Below are positions 52,857 to 60,019 of a DNA stretch of 64,000 nucleotides, one piece after another; the stretch's first letter is position 1, and each line of letters starts with the position of its first letter. This DNA comes from Kribbella amoyensis (GTDB lineage Bacteria > Actinomycetota > Actinomycetes > Propionibacteriales > Kribbellaceae). The stretch covers positions 372,001 through 436,000 of the forward strand of contig NZ_VIVK01000002.1 in assembly GCF_007828865.1 (NCBI RefSeq), read 5' to 3'. The notes under the pieces were generated by a model. That model saw only the letters and a list, made by a program, of their open reading frames with translations. It did no database searches and was not told the DNA's origin. The position numbers and the translations under genes are program-made.

Positions 52857-53524
52857 GCGGGAACGAGTTCGACGAGAGGGACGAACTGTTGGAGCAACTG
52901 CTCGAGACACCGCCTGGCCCAGAACGCGACCGGCAGCTTGCGGAGCTCGATGACCAAGAACGTTCGGCGTTCGAGCGCCTTGAGAAGCTCGACAATCTAG
53001 TGTGGGAGTCGGCCCACGGCGCCCCACCTCTTCAGGCCGACCCTGTTGCGGCAATGCTGGGGCTTGTGCCGGATCAGTCGTTCCGGCTCGACGCCGCCGC
53101 ATTCACTCAGTGGTGCTCTCGCAACAAGCTGAAGCCGACGAAGCTTGCGGAGCGACTCCGAAGGCGAGGTTGGGAGGTCGAGACCTCCGACATCTTCCGC
53201 TGGCGGACCAGCGTCGCCTCCGACGTCTCTCCGGCACTGATTCGCGCGATCGCTGAAGAGATCGGAACCAGCCCGGACAATCTGGTGGCAGCCCCAGCAG
53301 TGAAGCAGAGCGCGCTGGACACCGTGGCGGACCTCGTAGCAGTCACCAAGCGTTTCAGCGACCTTGTCCAGAGGTTCGCCCTCGCCCAGCGGATCTCCCC
53401 GGCCATGGCGCAGACGGTGTTGCGCACGAGGATGCTGTCGTCGGCCCAACGTGGACGCGAGCCCGAAGCCGAGCAGATGCTCGATTCGCTGGAAGCACTT
53501 GTCCGAGCACTCGAAACAAGTTGA
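52853..53524 (+). CDS. XRE-like helix-turn-helix protein
   Basis: This encodes 223 residues from GTG 52853 with AGGAGG upstream. An acidic N-terminal part (ERDELLEQLLETPPGPERDR) precedes a segment with HTH character: LKPTKLAERLRRRGWEVETS, then DIFRWRTSVASDVSPALIRA and IAEEIGTSPDNL. It is positioned between a sigma factor and an ImmA/IrrE protease. In mobile elements such as ICEBs1 an XRE repressor is cleaved by ImmA; an equivalent pair here is inferred. It could also act as an anti-sigma factor. Confidence 0.75.
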   Translation: MSGNEFDERDELLEQLLETPPGPERDRQLAELDDQERSAFERLEKLDNLVWESAHGAPPLQADPVAAMLGLVPDQSFRLDAAAFTQWCSRNKLKPTKLAERLRRRGWEVETSDIFRWRTSVASDVSPALIRAIAEEIGTSPDNLVAAPAVKQSALDTVADLVAVTKRFSDLVQRFALAQRISPAMAQTVLRTRMLSSAQRGREPEAEQMLDSLEALVRALETS

Positions 53525-54159
53525 CCGTGCAGACTCTTGACGACTGCGTAGAGGCCGCGACGGCCACCTTGTCTGCTCAGGTGATCGCGCGGTTTTCGAC
53601 TGACCCGCTGCAGACGATGCGCGGCGATCTGGGACTGCAGGTGCAGGAGGCCGCACATCTCAGTGAACGGCGAGACGATGGTGGCGCGTGCGATGGACTG
53701 TCGTTCTTGAAGGACGGGGTCATCCTCTACGCGCCGACGCCCAATAGCCGCAGGCAGAACTTCACCCTGGCGCACGAGGTCGGTCACTGGCTTGTCAACA
53801 ACGTCGAGGAGATCTTCGACTGGCTCGTCGAGCAGCATAAGCCCGAGCAGATGCTGGAGACCCTGTGCGATCGGATCGCCCAACGTCTTCTGCTGAGTGA
53901 AGAATCAACGCTGTTGGTCGTAGGCGTCGGTCCGCTTCGCCGCCCGTCATGTCAAGGAGCTGTACGAGTCGAGTATGGCGAGCATGCCTGCCTGCGCGAT
54001 CGCCCTCGCGGCCCACCTGCCTGGAGTCGGAGCCGTCATCTTGGTCGACCGCGAGTACGCCACCGGAGCCATGATCGTGAGTTACGCCAGCGTTCGCCCA
54101 GACCCGGACCGCGGCTGGCCGAAGGTCTACCCCTGGCCGAAGCAGCCGGTGCCGGCTGA
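53521..54159 (+). pseudogene. ImmA/IrrE-type metalloprotease, N-terminal half, frameshifted
   Basis: TTG 53521 overlaps the previous stop (TTGA). The zinc protease motif is FTLAHEVGHWLVNN (His85, Glu86, His89), followed by ETLCDRIAQRLLL with the third ligand region. After LLVVGVG the frame becomes nonsense (Arg/Pro-rich) to the stop at 54159. Removing one C at about 53932 joins it smoothly to RFAARHVKELYESS in the next frame, which continues to 54565. Either a real one-base insertion, an assembly error or programmed frameshifting explains this. Confidence 0.7.
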
Positions 54160-54565
54160 GCACCCTCTGAGCTTCCTCAAGGCCGGCGCCGATATGCAGC
54201 GGCAGGCCTTCTGGGCGATGCCGTGGGGCGAACGAGCCGACTTCTACATGGACGCGATCGCGCTTGACGAGAAGCGCTCCATCGCGATCCTGTCCGATAT
54301 CGACCTCTGGGGAGCTGAGAAGTTCCACCCGCAGACCCAGCGCGACTACGACCAGCGGCCGGAGCGTGAGGTGACCTGCTGCGGCCAGACCCGCCGCGTG
54401 CGGAGCTTCCCGTGTCAGACCTGCGAGGAAGTGCATTGCCCCGACTGCGGTAAGTGCCGCTGCGACCGCCAGAACGCCGCCCTCGTCATGTGCAGTGGCG
54501 GCTGCTTCTTGTCCTACCGACCGAATCTCCTAGATGCGACCGGTCGCTGCGAGGAGTGCCGCTAA
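53924..54565 (+). CDS. C-terminal half of the ImmA/IrrE protein with Cys-rich tail
   Basis: This is the continuation of the protease gene in the second frame; if translated alone the first ATG is 53975 (196 residues). The first part is alpha/beta (AIALAAHLPGVGAVILVDRE, then WPKVYPWPKQPVPAEHPLSF and FWAMPWGERADFYMDAIALD). The end is a zinc-ribbon-like cluster: TCCGQTRRVRSFPCQTCEEV, then HCPDCGKCRCDRQ and a final CEECR. The tail may bind zinc and recognise a partner. The full protein would be about 347 residues. Confidence 0.65.
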   Translation, partial: ASVRFAARHVKELYESSMASMPACAIALAAHLPGVGAVILVDREYATGAMIVSYASVRPDPDRGWPKVYPWPKQPVPAEHPLSFLKAGADMQRQAFWAMPWGERADFYMDAIALDEKRSIAILSDIDLWGAEKFHPQTQRDYDQRPEREVTCCGQTRRVRSFPCQTCEEVHCPDCGKCRCDRQNAALVMCSGGCFLSYRPNLLDATGRCEECR

Positions 54566-54716
54566 CACCCCGGCCGCCTGTCTCGACTACATGGTGAGAG
54601 GACGCTGGCAGTCCCAGCGGTTCTCGCGGGACCTGGACGCGTCCGACGCGGACCAGTAGCTGGAGCACGGATCACCAGCTCACAGCAGCACCATGACATC
54701 GAGATTCGGGAGCACC

Positions 54717-54968
54717 ATGAACGACGAGCAAGAGCACGAGAAGCGTAAGAAGGTCACTATCACCATCGACGGCCAGTCCTTCGTCACGCGCGACGACGAC
54801 CAGGAGGCGGCGTCGCTGCTGCGTCTGGCCGGCGTCGACCCGGCGCAGTATGACCTCGCCAAGATCAACCGTCACGGCGAGCCCAAGGTGTACCGCGACG
54901 AGAAGGTCATCGACCTGAAGGACGGCGACGCGTTCGTCACCGTGCGCCACAGCGCCCCAGTCGCCTGA
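54717..54968 (+). CDS. Single-domain ubiquitin-like protein (multi-ubiquitin family)
   Basis: This encodes 83 residues from ATG 54717 (GGGAG upstream); an ATG at 54693 is less likely. The beta-grasp order is visible: KKVTITIDGQSFVTRDD, helix EAASLLRLAGVDPAQYDLAK, INRHGEPKVYRDEKVIDLKD and strand DGDAFVTVRH. This matches the PF14452-type Ubl found in operons with E1, E2 and JAB proteins. The protein ends SAPVA, with no Gly at or near the C-terminus. Its stop overlaps the E2-like start by one base. Conjugation or sampylation-like use is inferred. Confidence 0.85.
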   Translation: MNDEQEHEKRKKVTITIDGQSFVTRDDDQEAASLLRLAGVDPAQYDLAKINRHGEPKVYRDEKVIDLKDGDAFVTVRHSAPVA

Positions 54969-55336
54969 TGACCGGCCGGCCTTCCCCCACCGACGGGGTC
55001 ACCCGGTTCATCGCCGACCTCGACGAGGAAGGCCACAACCCGTCCCGCTACGCCGAGACCGTCCGCTACACGGTCACCTGCGTAGCGGGCCGGTACGCAG
55101 GTCAGGAGGTCGAGACCGGCGTCAGCATCAGCGAACTCCAAGGATGGCCGAGCGTCCCGCCGCACTGGATCCACCTGCGCGACGAGGTGAACTTCCCCCA
55201 GACCAACACCGACAGCCAGGACTGCGAGCCTGGGTGGCGCCGTCACTCCCGCGATACGGGTCCGTGGACGATGAACCGCAAACCGATCCTGACCTGGATC
55301 TCACACGTCCGGGGAATGCTAGGACAGGCGGTCTGA
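54968..55336 (+). CDS. E2/UBC-like protein of the Ubl operon
   Basis: This encodes 122 residues from ATG 54968. A strand pair (ETVRYTVTCVAGRYAGQEVE) leads to the PPHWIHLRDEVNFPQTNT segment, which corresponds to the Pro-rich turn of E2 folds, then DCEPGWRRHSRDTGPW and a C-terminal helix ILTWISHVRGMLGQAV. It resembles prokaryotic E2 family E proteins. Cys86 (SQDCEPGW) is a candidate active-site residue, but there is no HPN-type motif; Cys38 is in a strand. It may be a carrier or a non-catalytic E2-like adaptor. It is 1 bp from the E1 gene. Confidence 0.75.
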   Translation: MTGRPSPTDGVTRFIADLDEEGHNPSRYAETVRYTVTCVAGRYAGQEVETGVSISELQGWPSVPPHWIHLRDEVNFPQTNTDSQDCEPGWRRHSRDTGPWTMNRKPILTWISHVRGMLGQAV

Positions 55337-55337
55337 C

Positions 55338-56792
55338 ATGCACACTCACTCGGTGGCGATGACCGCGACCGACCACCAGGACCTGACCCGTCACCTTCTC
55401 CGCCCCGATGGCCAGGAGGACATCTGCCTGGCCACGTACTCGGTCTCCACGGGCGCCCACCGCACCAGCCGGTTGATCACGAGTGTCGAGCTGCCCCGCG
55501 CCGGCGAGCGCGAGGTCCACGGCAACGCGTCCATCACCGGCGGCTACGTACTTCGGGTCGCTGCCCAGGCAACTCGTCGGGGCAGCGGTGTCGTGATGCT
55601 CCACAGCCATCCTGGTGGTCGGGGCTGGCAGCGGATGAGTACACAGGACGCCGACGCCGAGTCGTCGTACGCCGACCTCGTTCAACAGCTCACGGGGATG
55701 CCGCTGGTCGGCATGACGCTGGCAGGCAACGAGTCGTGGTCGGCCCGCGTCTGGACGGAAGGCCGTGCCGAGTGGGCGGCATCGGTGCGGCGTGTCGGAC
55801 GGACGCTGGTCACTTCGTGGAACGACGAGTTGATCCCGTCCATTGCCGACACCACGACCCAGGCCCGGACGATCTCCGCCTGGGGAGAGGCGCTGCATCG
55901 CGACATCACCCGCCTGCGAGTCCTGGTCGTCGGTGTCGGAAGCGTCGGACTCGATGTCGTCCAACGTCTCGCCGCCACGGGCATCCTCGAGATCGGAGTC
56001 ATGGACTTCGATCGCATTGAGACGCTAAACCGGGACCGCATGATCGGAGCGACGCGCCGCGATGCCCGACTTCGTCGCCCCAAGGTCGACGTCGCCGCAC
56101 GCCTCGCCCGACAGGCCTCCACGGCGAAGACGTTCACCGTCACCCGCCACCACGACAGTGTCTGCTCACCCACTGGCCTGGCAGATGCCCTCGATTACGA
56201 CGTCATCTTCAGCTGCGTCGACAGGCCATGGCCCCGGGCAGTGCTCAACACCGTCGCGTACGCCGACCTGATCCCGGTCATCGACGGTGGGATCGCCATC
56301 GACGTCTTCGAGTCCGGCGGAATGCGTGGCGCCACGAGACGAGCGCAAACCGCAACACCTGAAATGCCCTGCCTCGCATGCACGGGGCAGGTCGACATGA
56401 CCGAGGTCGCGCTCGAGATGAGCGGCGATCTGGACGACCCTGAGTACATCCGCAGGGCCGGTCGAGACTCGGTGTCCGGCCGGCCCAACGTGGCGGCTCT
56501 GTGCGCAGCCGTCAGCGGCAGCCAGTTGGAGCAGTTCGTCAGCCTGGTCGCCCATCCGGCCGGACTCGGTGTGCCGAGTGCTCTGCGCTTCAGCCTCGCG
56601 CTGCACCACCTCGAGCACCTCCCTCACCAAACGCAGCCGTACTGCCCGACCGAAAGCCAGATCGCCGTGGGGGATGCGCGTACCGATCTGCGGCGGGACG
56701 GCTCGTGGCAGCACTTCCGACGGGGACTGAGGGGCCGGTTCAACGAGGTCGTCGACTATTGGCTGGAGGCGATCGCCAACTCCGGGCGCTGA
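55338..56792 (+). CDS. JAB-E1 fusion (deubiquitinase-like plus ThiF/E1-like)
   Basis: This encodes 484 residues from ATG 55338. Residues 20-165 form a JAB/JAMM domain with LHSHPGGRGWQRMSTQD (His89, His91, Ser101, Asp104) and a likely Glu near 57-59. Residues 190-400 are a ThiF/E1 adenylation domain: VVGVGSVGLD (Gly199-Gly204), VMDFDRIETLNRDRM, RRPKVD (Lys249), SCVDRPWPRAVLN and MPCLACTG with Cys345/Cys348. One domain should process or remove the Ubl, the other should activate it with ATP. Fusions of this kind mark bacterial Ubl operons. Confidence 0.9.
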   Translation: MHTHSVAMTATDHQDLTRHLLRPDGQEDICLATYSVSTGAHRTSRLITSVELPRAGEREVHGNASITGGYVLRVAAQATRRGSGVVMLHSHPGGRGWQRMSTQDADAESSYADLVQQLTGMPLVGMTLAGNESWSARVWTEGRAEWAASVRRVGRTLVTSWNDELIPSIADTTTQARTISAWGEALHRDITRLRVLVVGVGSVGLDVVQRLAATGILEIGVMDFDRIETLNRDRMIGATRRDARLRRPKVDVAARLARQASTAKTFTVTRHHDSVCSPTGLADALDYDVIFSCVDRPWPRAVLNTVAYADLIPVIDGGIAIDVFESGGMRGATRRAQTATPEMPCLACTGQVDMTEVALEMSGDLDDPEYIRRAGRDSVSGRPNVAALCAAVSGSQLEQFVSLVAHPAGLGVPSALRFSLALHHLEHLPHQTQPYCPTESQIAVGDARTDLRRDGSWQHFRRGLRGRFNEVVDYWLEAIANSGR

Positions 56793-56802
56793 GCGGCCAG
56801 CT

Positions 56803-57666
56803 TCAGCCGACGACCGCGCTTGGGGTCTGGATCTGAGTGAGCGCTTCGATGGTCGGGGACTTGACCACGCCTCGGACGAGTGCCTGGCGTACGCGTTCAT
56901 CGGCCCTTGCTTGCAGACGCACTGCCTGGCCCAGCAGGATGCACGGGAGAAGTAGAGTGAACAGGCACCACACGCTCCAGAGTGCGGATGCAACGACCGC
57001 CAGGGCGATCAGCGGGATGAAGATGCTGAACCTCAGCTCAGCTTCGGATCGAAGGCGGTCGTAGTCGTTGTAGAGCGTCTCCCTCTCGATCTGCAATCGG
57101 GTCACCAACGCGTCATGATCGTCGGTTGCTGACAGGGTCAAGGCAGACGTAAGAGCGCGGCGCTGACGAGACCGATCCAATTCCTGCTCGGACAGGCCGG
57201 CGTTCAGTGCCCGTTGCTCATCGGTCGGATCGACGTCGACGTGATCGAGGATCTCCTGCAGTTGGTCCCTGAACAGCTGAGGGAGGTCTCGGCGGCCGAT
57301 CAGGGCCCTCGCTCCGCGATCGTTGGCCTCGAGCGTCGCTGCTTGCTCGGCTACCCAGACGGTCAACTGATCGCGGGCAGAGTCCCGACCAGCCTTCAGC
57401 ACCTTCAGCAACCCCTCGGGCATTTTGATCGTTCGGATCGTCACGATCGACCCGAGCAGGTACGCCGCAAAGGAGACAGCGGCCAGGACCGCGGGCGGGC
57501 CGAGCAGTTCGGCGAGGTCGTGGATCCTGTTCAGTAGACGACTGTCGGTCTCTGCAGGGAGCAGTCGATCCTTGCCGAAGGCAAGCCAGATCGTCAGGAA
57601 ATACAGGTAGCCTGTCGTAAGCGGCGTACGGAGATCTCGAAGGCCTGGCAAAATGGACGCGAGCAT
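56803..57666 (-). CDS. Four-TM membrane protein with cytoplasmic helical domain
   Basis: This encodes 287 residues from ATG 57666. Two N-terminal membrane helices (TTGYLYFLTIWLAFG and AVLAAVSFAAYLLGSIVTIR) are followed by about 130 charged, helical residues (ARDQLTVWVAEQAATLEAND, LFRDQLQEILDHVDVDPTDE). Two more helices come near the end (IFIPLIALAVVASALWSVWC and LFTLLLPCILLGQAV). No known family is recognised. It is convergent to the Ubl operon, 10 bp from its stop, and lies inside the 68-bp inverted repeats. It could be an effector or cargo of the island. Confidence 0.75.
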   Translation of the reverse strand: MLASILPGLRDLRTPLTTGYLYFLTIWLAFGKDRLLPAETDSRLLNRIHDLAELLGPPAVLAAVSFAAYLLGSIVTIRTIKMPEGLLKVLKAGRDSARDQLTVWVAEQAATLEANDRGARALIGRRDLPQLFRDQLQEILDHVDVDPTDEQRALNAGLSEQELDRSRQRRALTSALTLSATDDHDALVTRLQIERETLYNDYDRLRSEAELRFSIFIPLIALAVVASALWSVWCLFTLLLPCILLGQAVRLQARADERVRQALVRGVVKSPTIEALTQIQTPSAVVG

Positions 57667-57760
57667 GCGGAGAACACTAAGGGGACGATCGCTACTCGCC
57701 AGTTGGTCGTGGTAAGGCGGGCTCGCGGCGAGACGACGTCAACCACCGGCGGTCGCTTGG

Positions 57761-57859
57761 GCATCCGCCTGCGGCTACCCCGCCGGCACCGCCAAGGAAG
57801 CACTCGACTGCGCCTGCGGCCTCTACCTGAACGACCCCACAGCCCGGAAGCCCCAGTAA
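57761..57859 (+). pseudogene. 3' remnant of the small gene family (right island edge)
   Basis: In one frame this reads ACGYPAGTAKEALDCACGLY followed by LNDPTARKPQ and a stop, the C-terminal segment of the same small hypothetical family whose N-terminal half is at 51105-51350. No start or N-terminal part precedes it. With the left copy it shows that one ancestral gene type flanked both ends of the island. Confidence 0.6.
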
Positions 57860-57890
57860 CTCCCGACGAACTTACGGCACTGACCACTAA
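57823..57890. repeat. 68-bp inverted repeat, right copy
   Basis: This is the inverted partner of 51106-51173, with three mismatches. It lies 27 bp from the cobF stop and so marks the right boundary of the island. Confidence 0.85.
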
Positions 57891-57916
57891 GCCAGCAGCA
57901 CAGGTTGTCGTTGGGG

Positions 57917-58669
57917 CTACCGGTGATTTCGGCGCAGAAGGTACGTGTCCATGATCCAGCCCTTGCGCTCGCGTGCCTCGGCCCGGACCCGCTCGATCTC
58001 GTCGGCCACCTCGGCGACCTTGCCCGCGATCAGCAGCTCGTCCGGAGTGCCCAGGTAGGCGCCCCAGTAGATGTCGGCGTCCTGGTCGGTGTGCTCGGTG
58101 AGCGCGGTCTGCGCGTCCAGCATCACCACCACGTCGTCGACACCGTCCGGCCAGGCCTGCGCGAGCCGGCGGCCGGTGGTGACCTGGATCGGCTTGCCGA
58201 CCTGGTTCAGCCCGATCCGGTGTTTCGCCGCGAGCGCCGAAACGCTGCTGATCCCCGGAATCACCTCGACGTCGAATCGCAGCTCCCCGCGGCCGAGAAT
58301 GTCCTCGAGAATCGCCAGCGTGCTGTCGTAGAGGGAAGGGTCGCCCCAGACCAGGAAGGCGCCGGTCCCTTCCTCGGTCAGCTCCCGCGCGATCAGCGCC
58401 GCGCACACCTCCGCGCGACGCCGGCGCCAGTCGTCCACCGACTCCACGTACGCGTCGCTGCTGCGGTCGCGGTCCGGGTCCCGGCCGACGACGACCCGGT
58501 GCTCGCCCGCGTGCCGGCGCAGGATCTCCGTCCGCAGGTCGACGAGCTCCTGTTTGACCTCGCCCTTGTCGAGCACGAAGAACACGTCCGTCGCCGCGAT
58601 CGCCCGGGCGGCCTGCAGGGTCAGGTGGTCCGGATCCCCGGCCCCGATCCCGATCACCTTGATCTCCAT
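57917..58669 (-). CDS. cobF: Precorrin-6A synthase (deacetylating)
   Basis: This encodes 250 residues from ATG 58669 (MEIKVIGIGAGDPDHLTLQA). The SAM-methyltransferase (tetrapyrrole methylase) fold shows GIGAGDPDHL, GAFLVWGDPSLYDSTLAILE, VIPGISSVSALAAKHRIGLN and the C-terminal VMLDAQTALTEHTDQDADIY, characteristic of CobF. It methylates C1 of precorrin-5 and releases acetate. It is separated from cobG-cobH-cobIJ by 12 kb that includes the island. Confidence 0.93.
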   Translation of the reverse strand: MEIKVIGIGAGDPDHLTLQAARAIAATDVFFVLDKGEVKQELVDLRTEILRRHAGEHRVVVGRDPDRDRSSDAYVESVDDWRRRRAEVCAALIARELTEEGTGAFLVWGDPSLYDSTLAILEDILGRGELRFDVEVIPGISSVSALAAKHRIGLNQVGKPIQVTTGRRLAQAWPDGVDDVVVMLDAQTALTEHTDQDADIYWGAYLGTPDELLIAGKVAEVADEIERVRAEARERKGWIMDTYLLRRNHR

Positions 58670-58793
58670 GCCGGTGAGCCTATGCCGGACCCGGCCGGGC
58701 ACGTCCGGCCGGGGGTTTGTCGGGCCGGGTAGTGGCTGCTAATTTAGCAGTCAGTGCCCGCCGACCGGCCGGGGCGAGAGCTGGAGGGGCCAC

Positions 58794-59897
58794 GTGCCGA
58801 CTGCCGAGGAGATGCTCAGTACCGCGTCGGTCGTTGCCCTGGGCGCCTGCCTGCGCCGGGCCGACCCGGCGAACCGCTTCGCCCGCGTGCGCACGGTCCC
58901 GCCGGAGCTGGCAGCCGCGTCGTTCAGCGAACGCGGCCGGCTGGTGCGCGAGGCGTTGCTCGCCGACCTGCCCGAGGACTTCGCGTCGCTGGACCGGGTC
59001 ATCCGGGCCGCGTTGCCGGACCCGGCGTTCACCGGCTGGATGATCTGGCCGGTCACCGAGGCGGTCGCGGTCCGGGCGGTCGCGCGGGACGAGTTCGAGG
59101 CTGGGCTCGTCCTGCTGGCCGAGCTGACGCCGCGGCTGACCGCGGAGTTCGCGCTGCGCATCTTCCTCACCGCGGACCTGGACCGGACCCTCGCGGTGGT
59201 GACGAAGTGGGCCGACCACCCGGACGAGCACGTCCGCCGGTTGGCGAGCGAGGGGACCCGGCAGCGGCTGCCGTGGGCGAAGCAGGTGCCGCAGTTGTTC
59301 GAGCGGACCGACGTGACCCGGCCGATCCTGGAAGCGCTGCGCGCCGACGACTCGGAGTACGTGCGCCGGTCGGTCGCCAATCACCTGAACGACCTGAGCC
59401 GGACCGATCCCGCCCTCGCGGTGGAGATCGCGGGCGACTGGCTGGCTGACCCGGTCGACACCACGGCCCAGCTCGTCCGGCACGCCTTGCGCACGCTGAT
59501 CAAGGCGGGTGACCCTGCTGCCCTGGAGTTGCTCGGCTATCGCCCGCCGACCGCGCTGGTGGTGGACGGGCCGGTGCTCGGGGCAACGGCTGTCGTGGTC
59601 GGGGAGACCCTCGCCTTCTCGTTCGACGCCCGCAACGACGGGCCGGACGAGGTACGGCTGGCGATCGACTACGTGGTGCACCACGTCAAGGCGAACGGGA
59701 CGCTCGCGCCGAAGGTCTTCAAGCTGACCACCCGCACGCTCGGTCCGGGCGAGTCCACGTCGATCGCGAAACGGCACTCGTTCAAGCCGATCTCGACCCG
59801 CCGGTACCACGCCGGCGAGCACGCCCTCGAACTGCAGATCAACGGCCGCCCGTTCGGTCGCGCCGTGTTCACCCTGGCCCTGGAGGAGGACCGATGA
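58794..59897 (+). CDS. HEAT-repeat DNA alkylation repair-like protein
   Basis: This encodes 367 residues from GTG 58794 (GGAGGGG upstream). The N-terminal 240 residues are HEAT-like helical repeats: ALLADLPEDFASLDRVIRAA, MIWPVTEAVAVRAV, KWADHPDEHVRRLASEGTRQ, LEALRADDSEYVRRSVANHL. This is close to AlkD-type alkylation repair proteins. The C-terminal 110 residues are a beta-rich domain (LAFSFDARNDGPDEVRLAID). Glycosylase activity is not certain for this subgroup. The stop overlaps a short ORF. Confidence 0.85.
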   Translation: MPTAEEMLSTASVVALGACLRRADPANRFARVRTVPPELAAASFSERGRLVREALLADLPEDFASLDRVIRAALPDPAFTGWMIWPVTEAVAVRAVARDEFEAGLVLLAELTPRLTAEFALRIFLTADLDRTLAVVTKWADHPDEHVRRLASEGTRQRLPWAKQVPQLFERTDVTRPILEALRADDSEYVRRSVANHLNDLSRTDPALAVEIAGDWLADPVDTTAQLVRHALRTLIKAGDPAALELLGYRPPTALVVDGPVLGATAVVVGETLAFSFDARNDGPDEVRLAIDYVVHHVKANGTLAPKVFKLTTRTLGPGESTSIAKRHSFKPISTRRYHAGEHALELQINGRPFGRAVFTLALEEDR

Positions 59898-59947
59898 CGA
59901 TCCCGACCCCGCCCGATCCGCACATCGCCGGAGTGGTCGCCCCCTGA
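59894..59947 (+). CDS. Possible 17-codon coupled ORF
   Basis: ATG 59894 overlaps the stop of the previous gene (ATGA) and reads MTIPTPPDPHIAGVVAP before a stop. The tight overlap suggests that a longer gene was once coupled here and has been lost, leaving only its first codons. It may not be functional. Confidence 0.25.
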   Translation: MTIPTPPDPHIAGVVAP

Positions 59948-60019
59948 TCGTCAGCGGAACGGCCGTGACCCGGCCACTGGAAACACCGTGTGCGGTGGCG
60001 GGCGACGCTCCGAACCAGC

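Noticed and set aside
57703..57954. An 83-codon plus-strand frame across the right island edge
   Set aside because: It shares LPERPHSPEAPVTPDEL with the left edge only because both lie in the 68-bp repeat; the family's real frame there is the one ending NDPTARKPQ.
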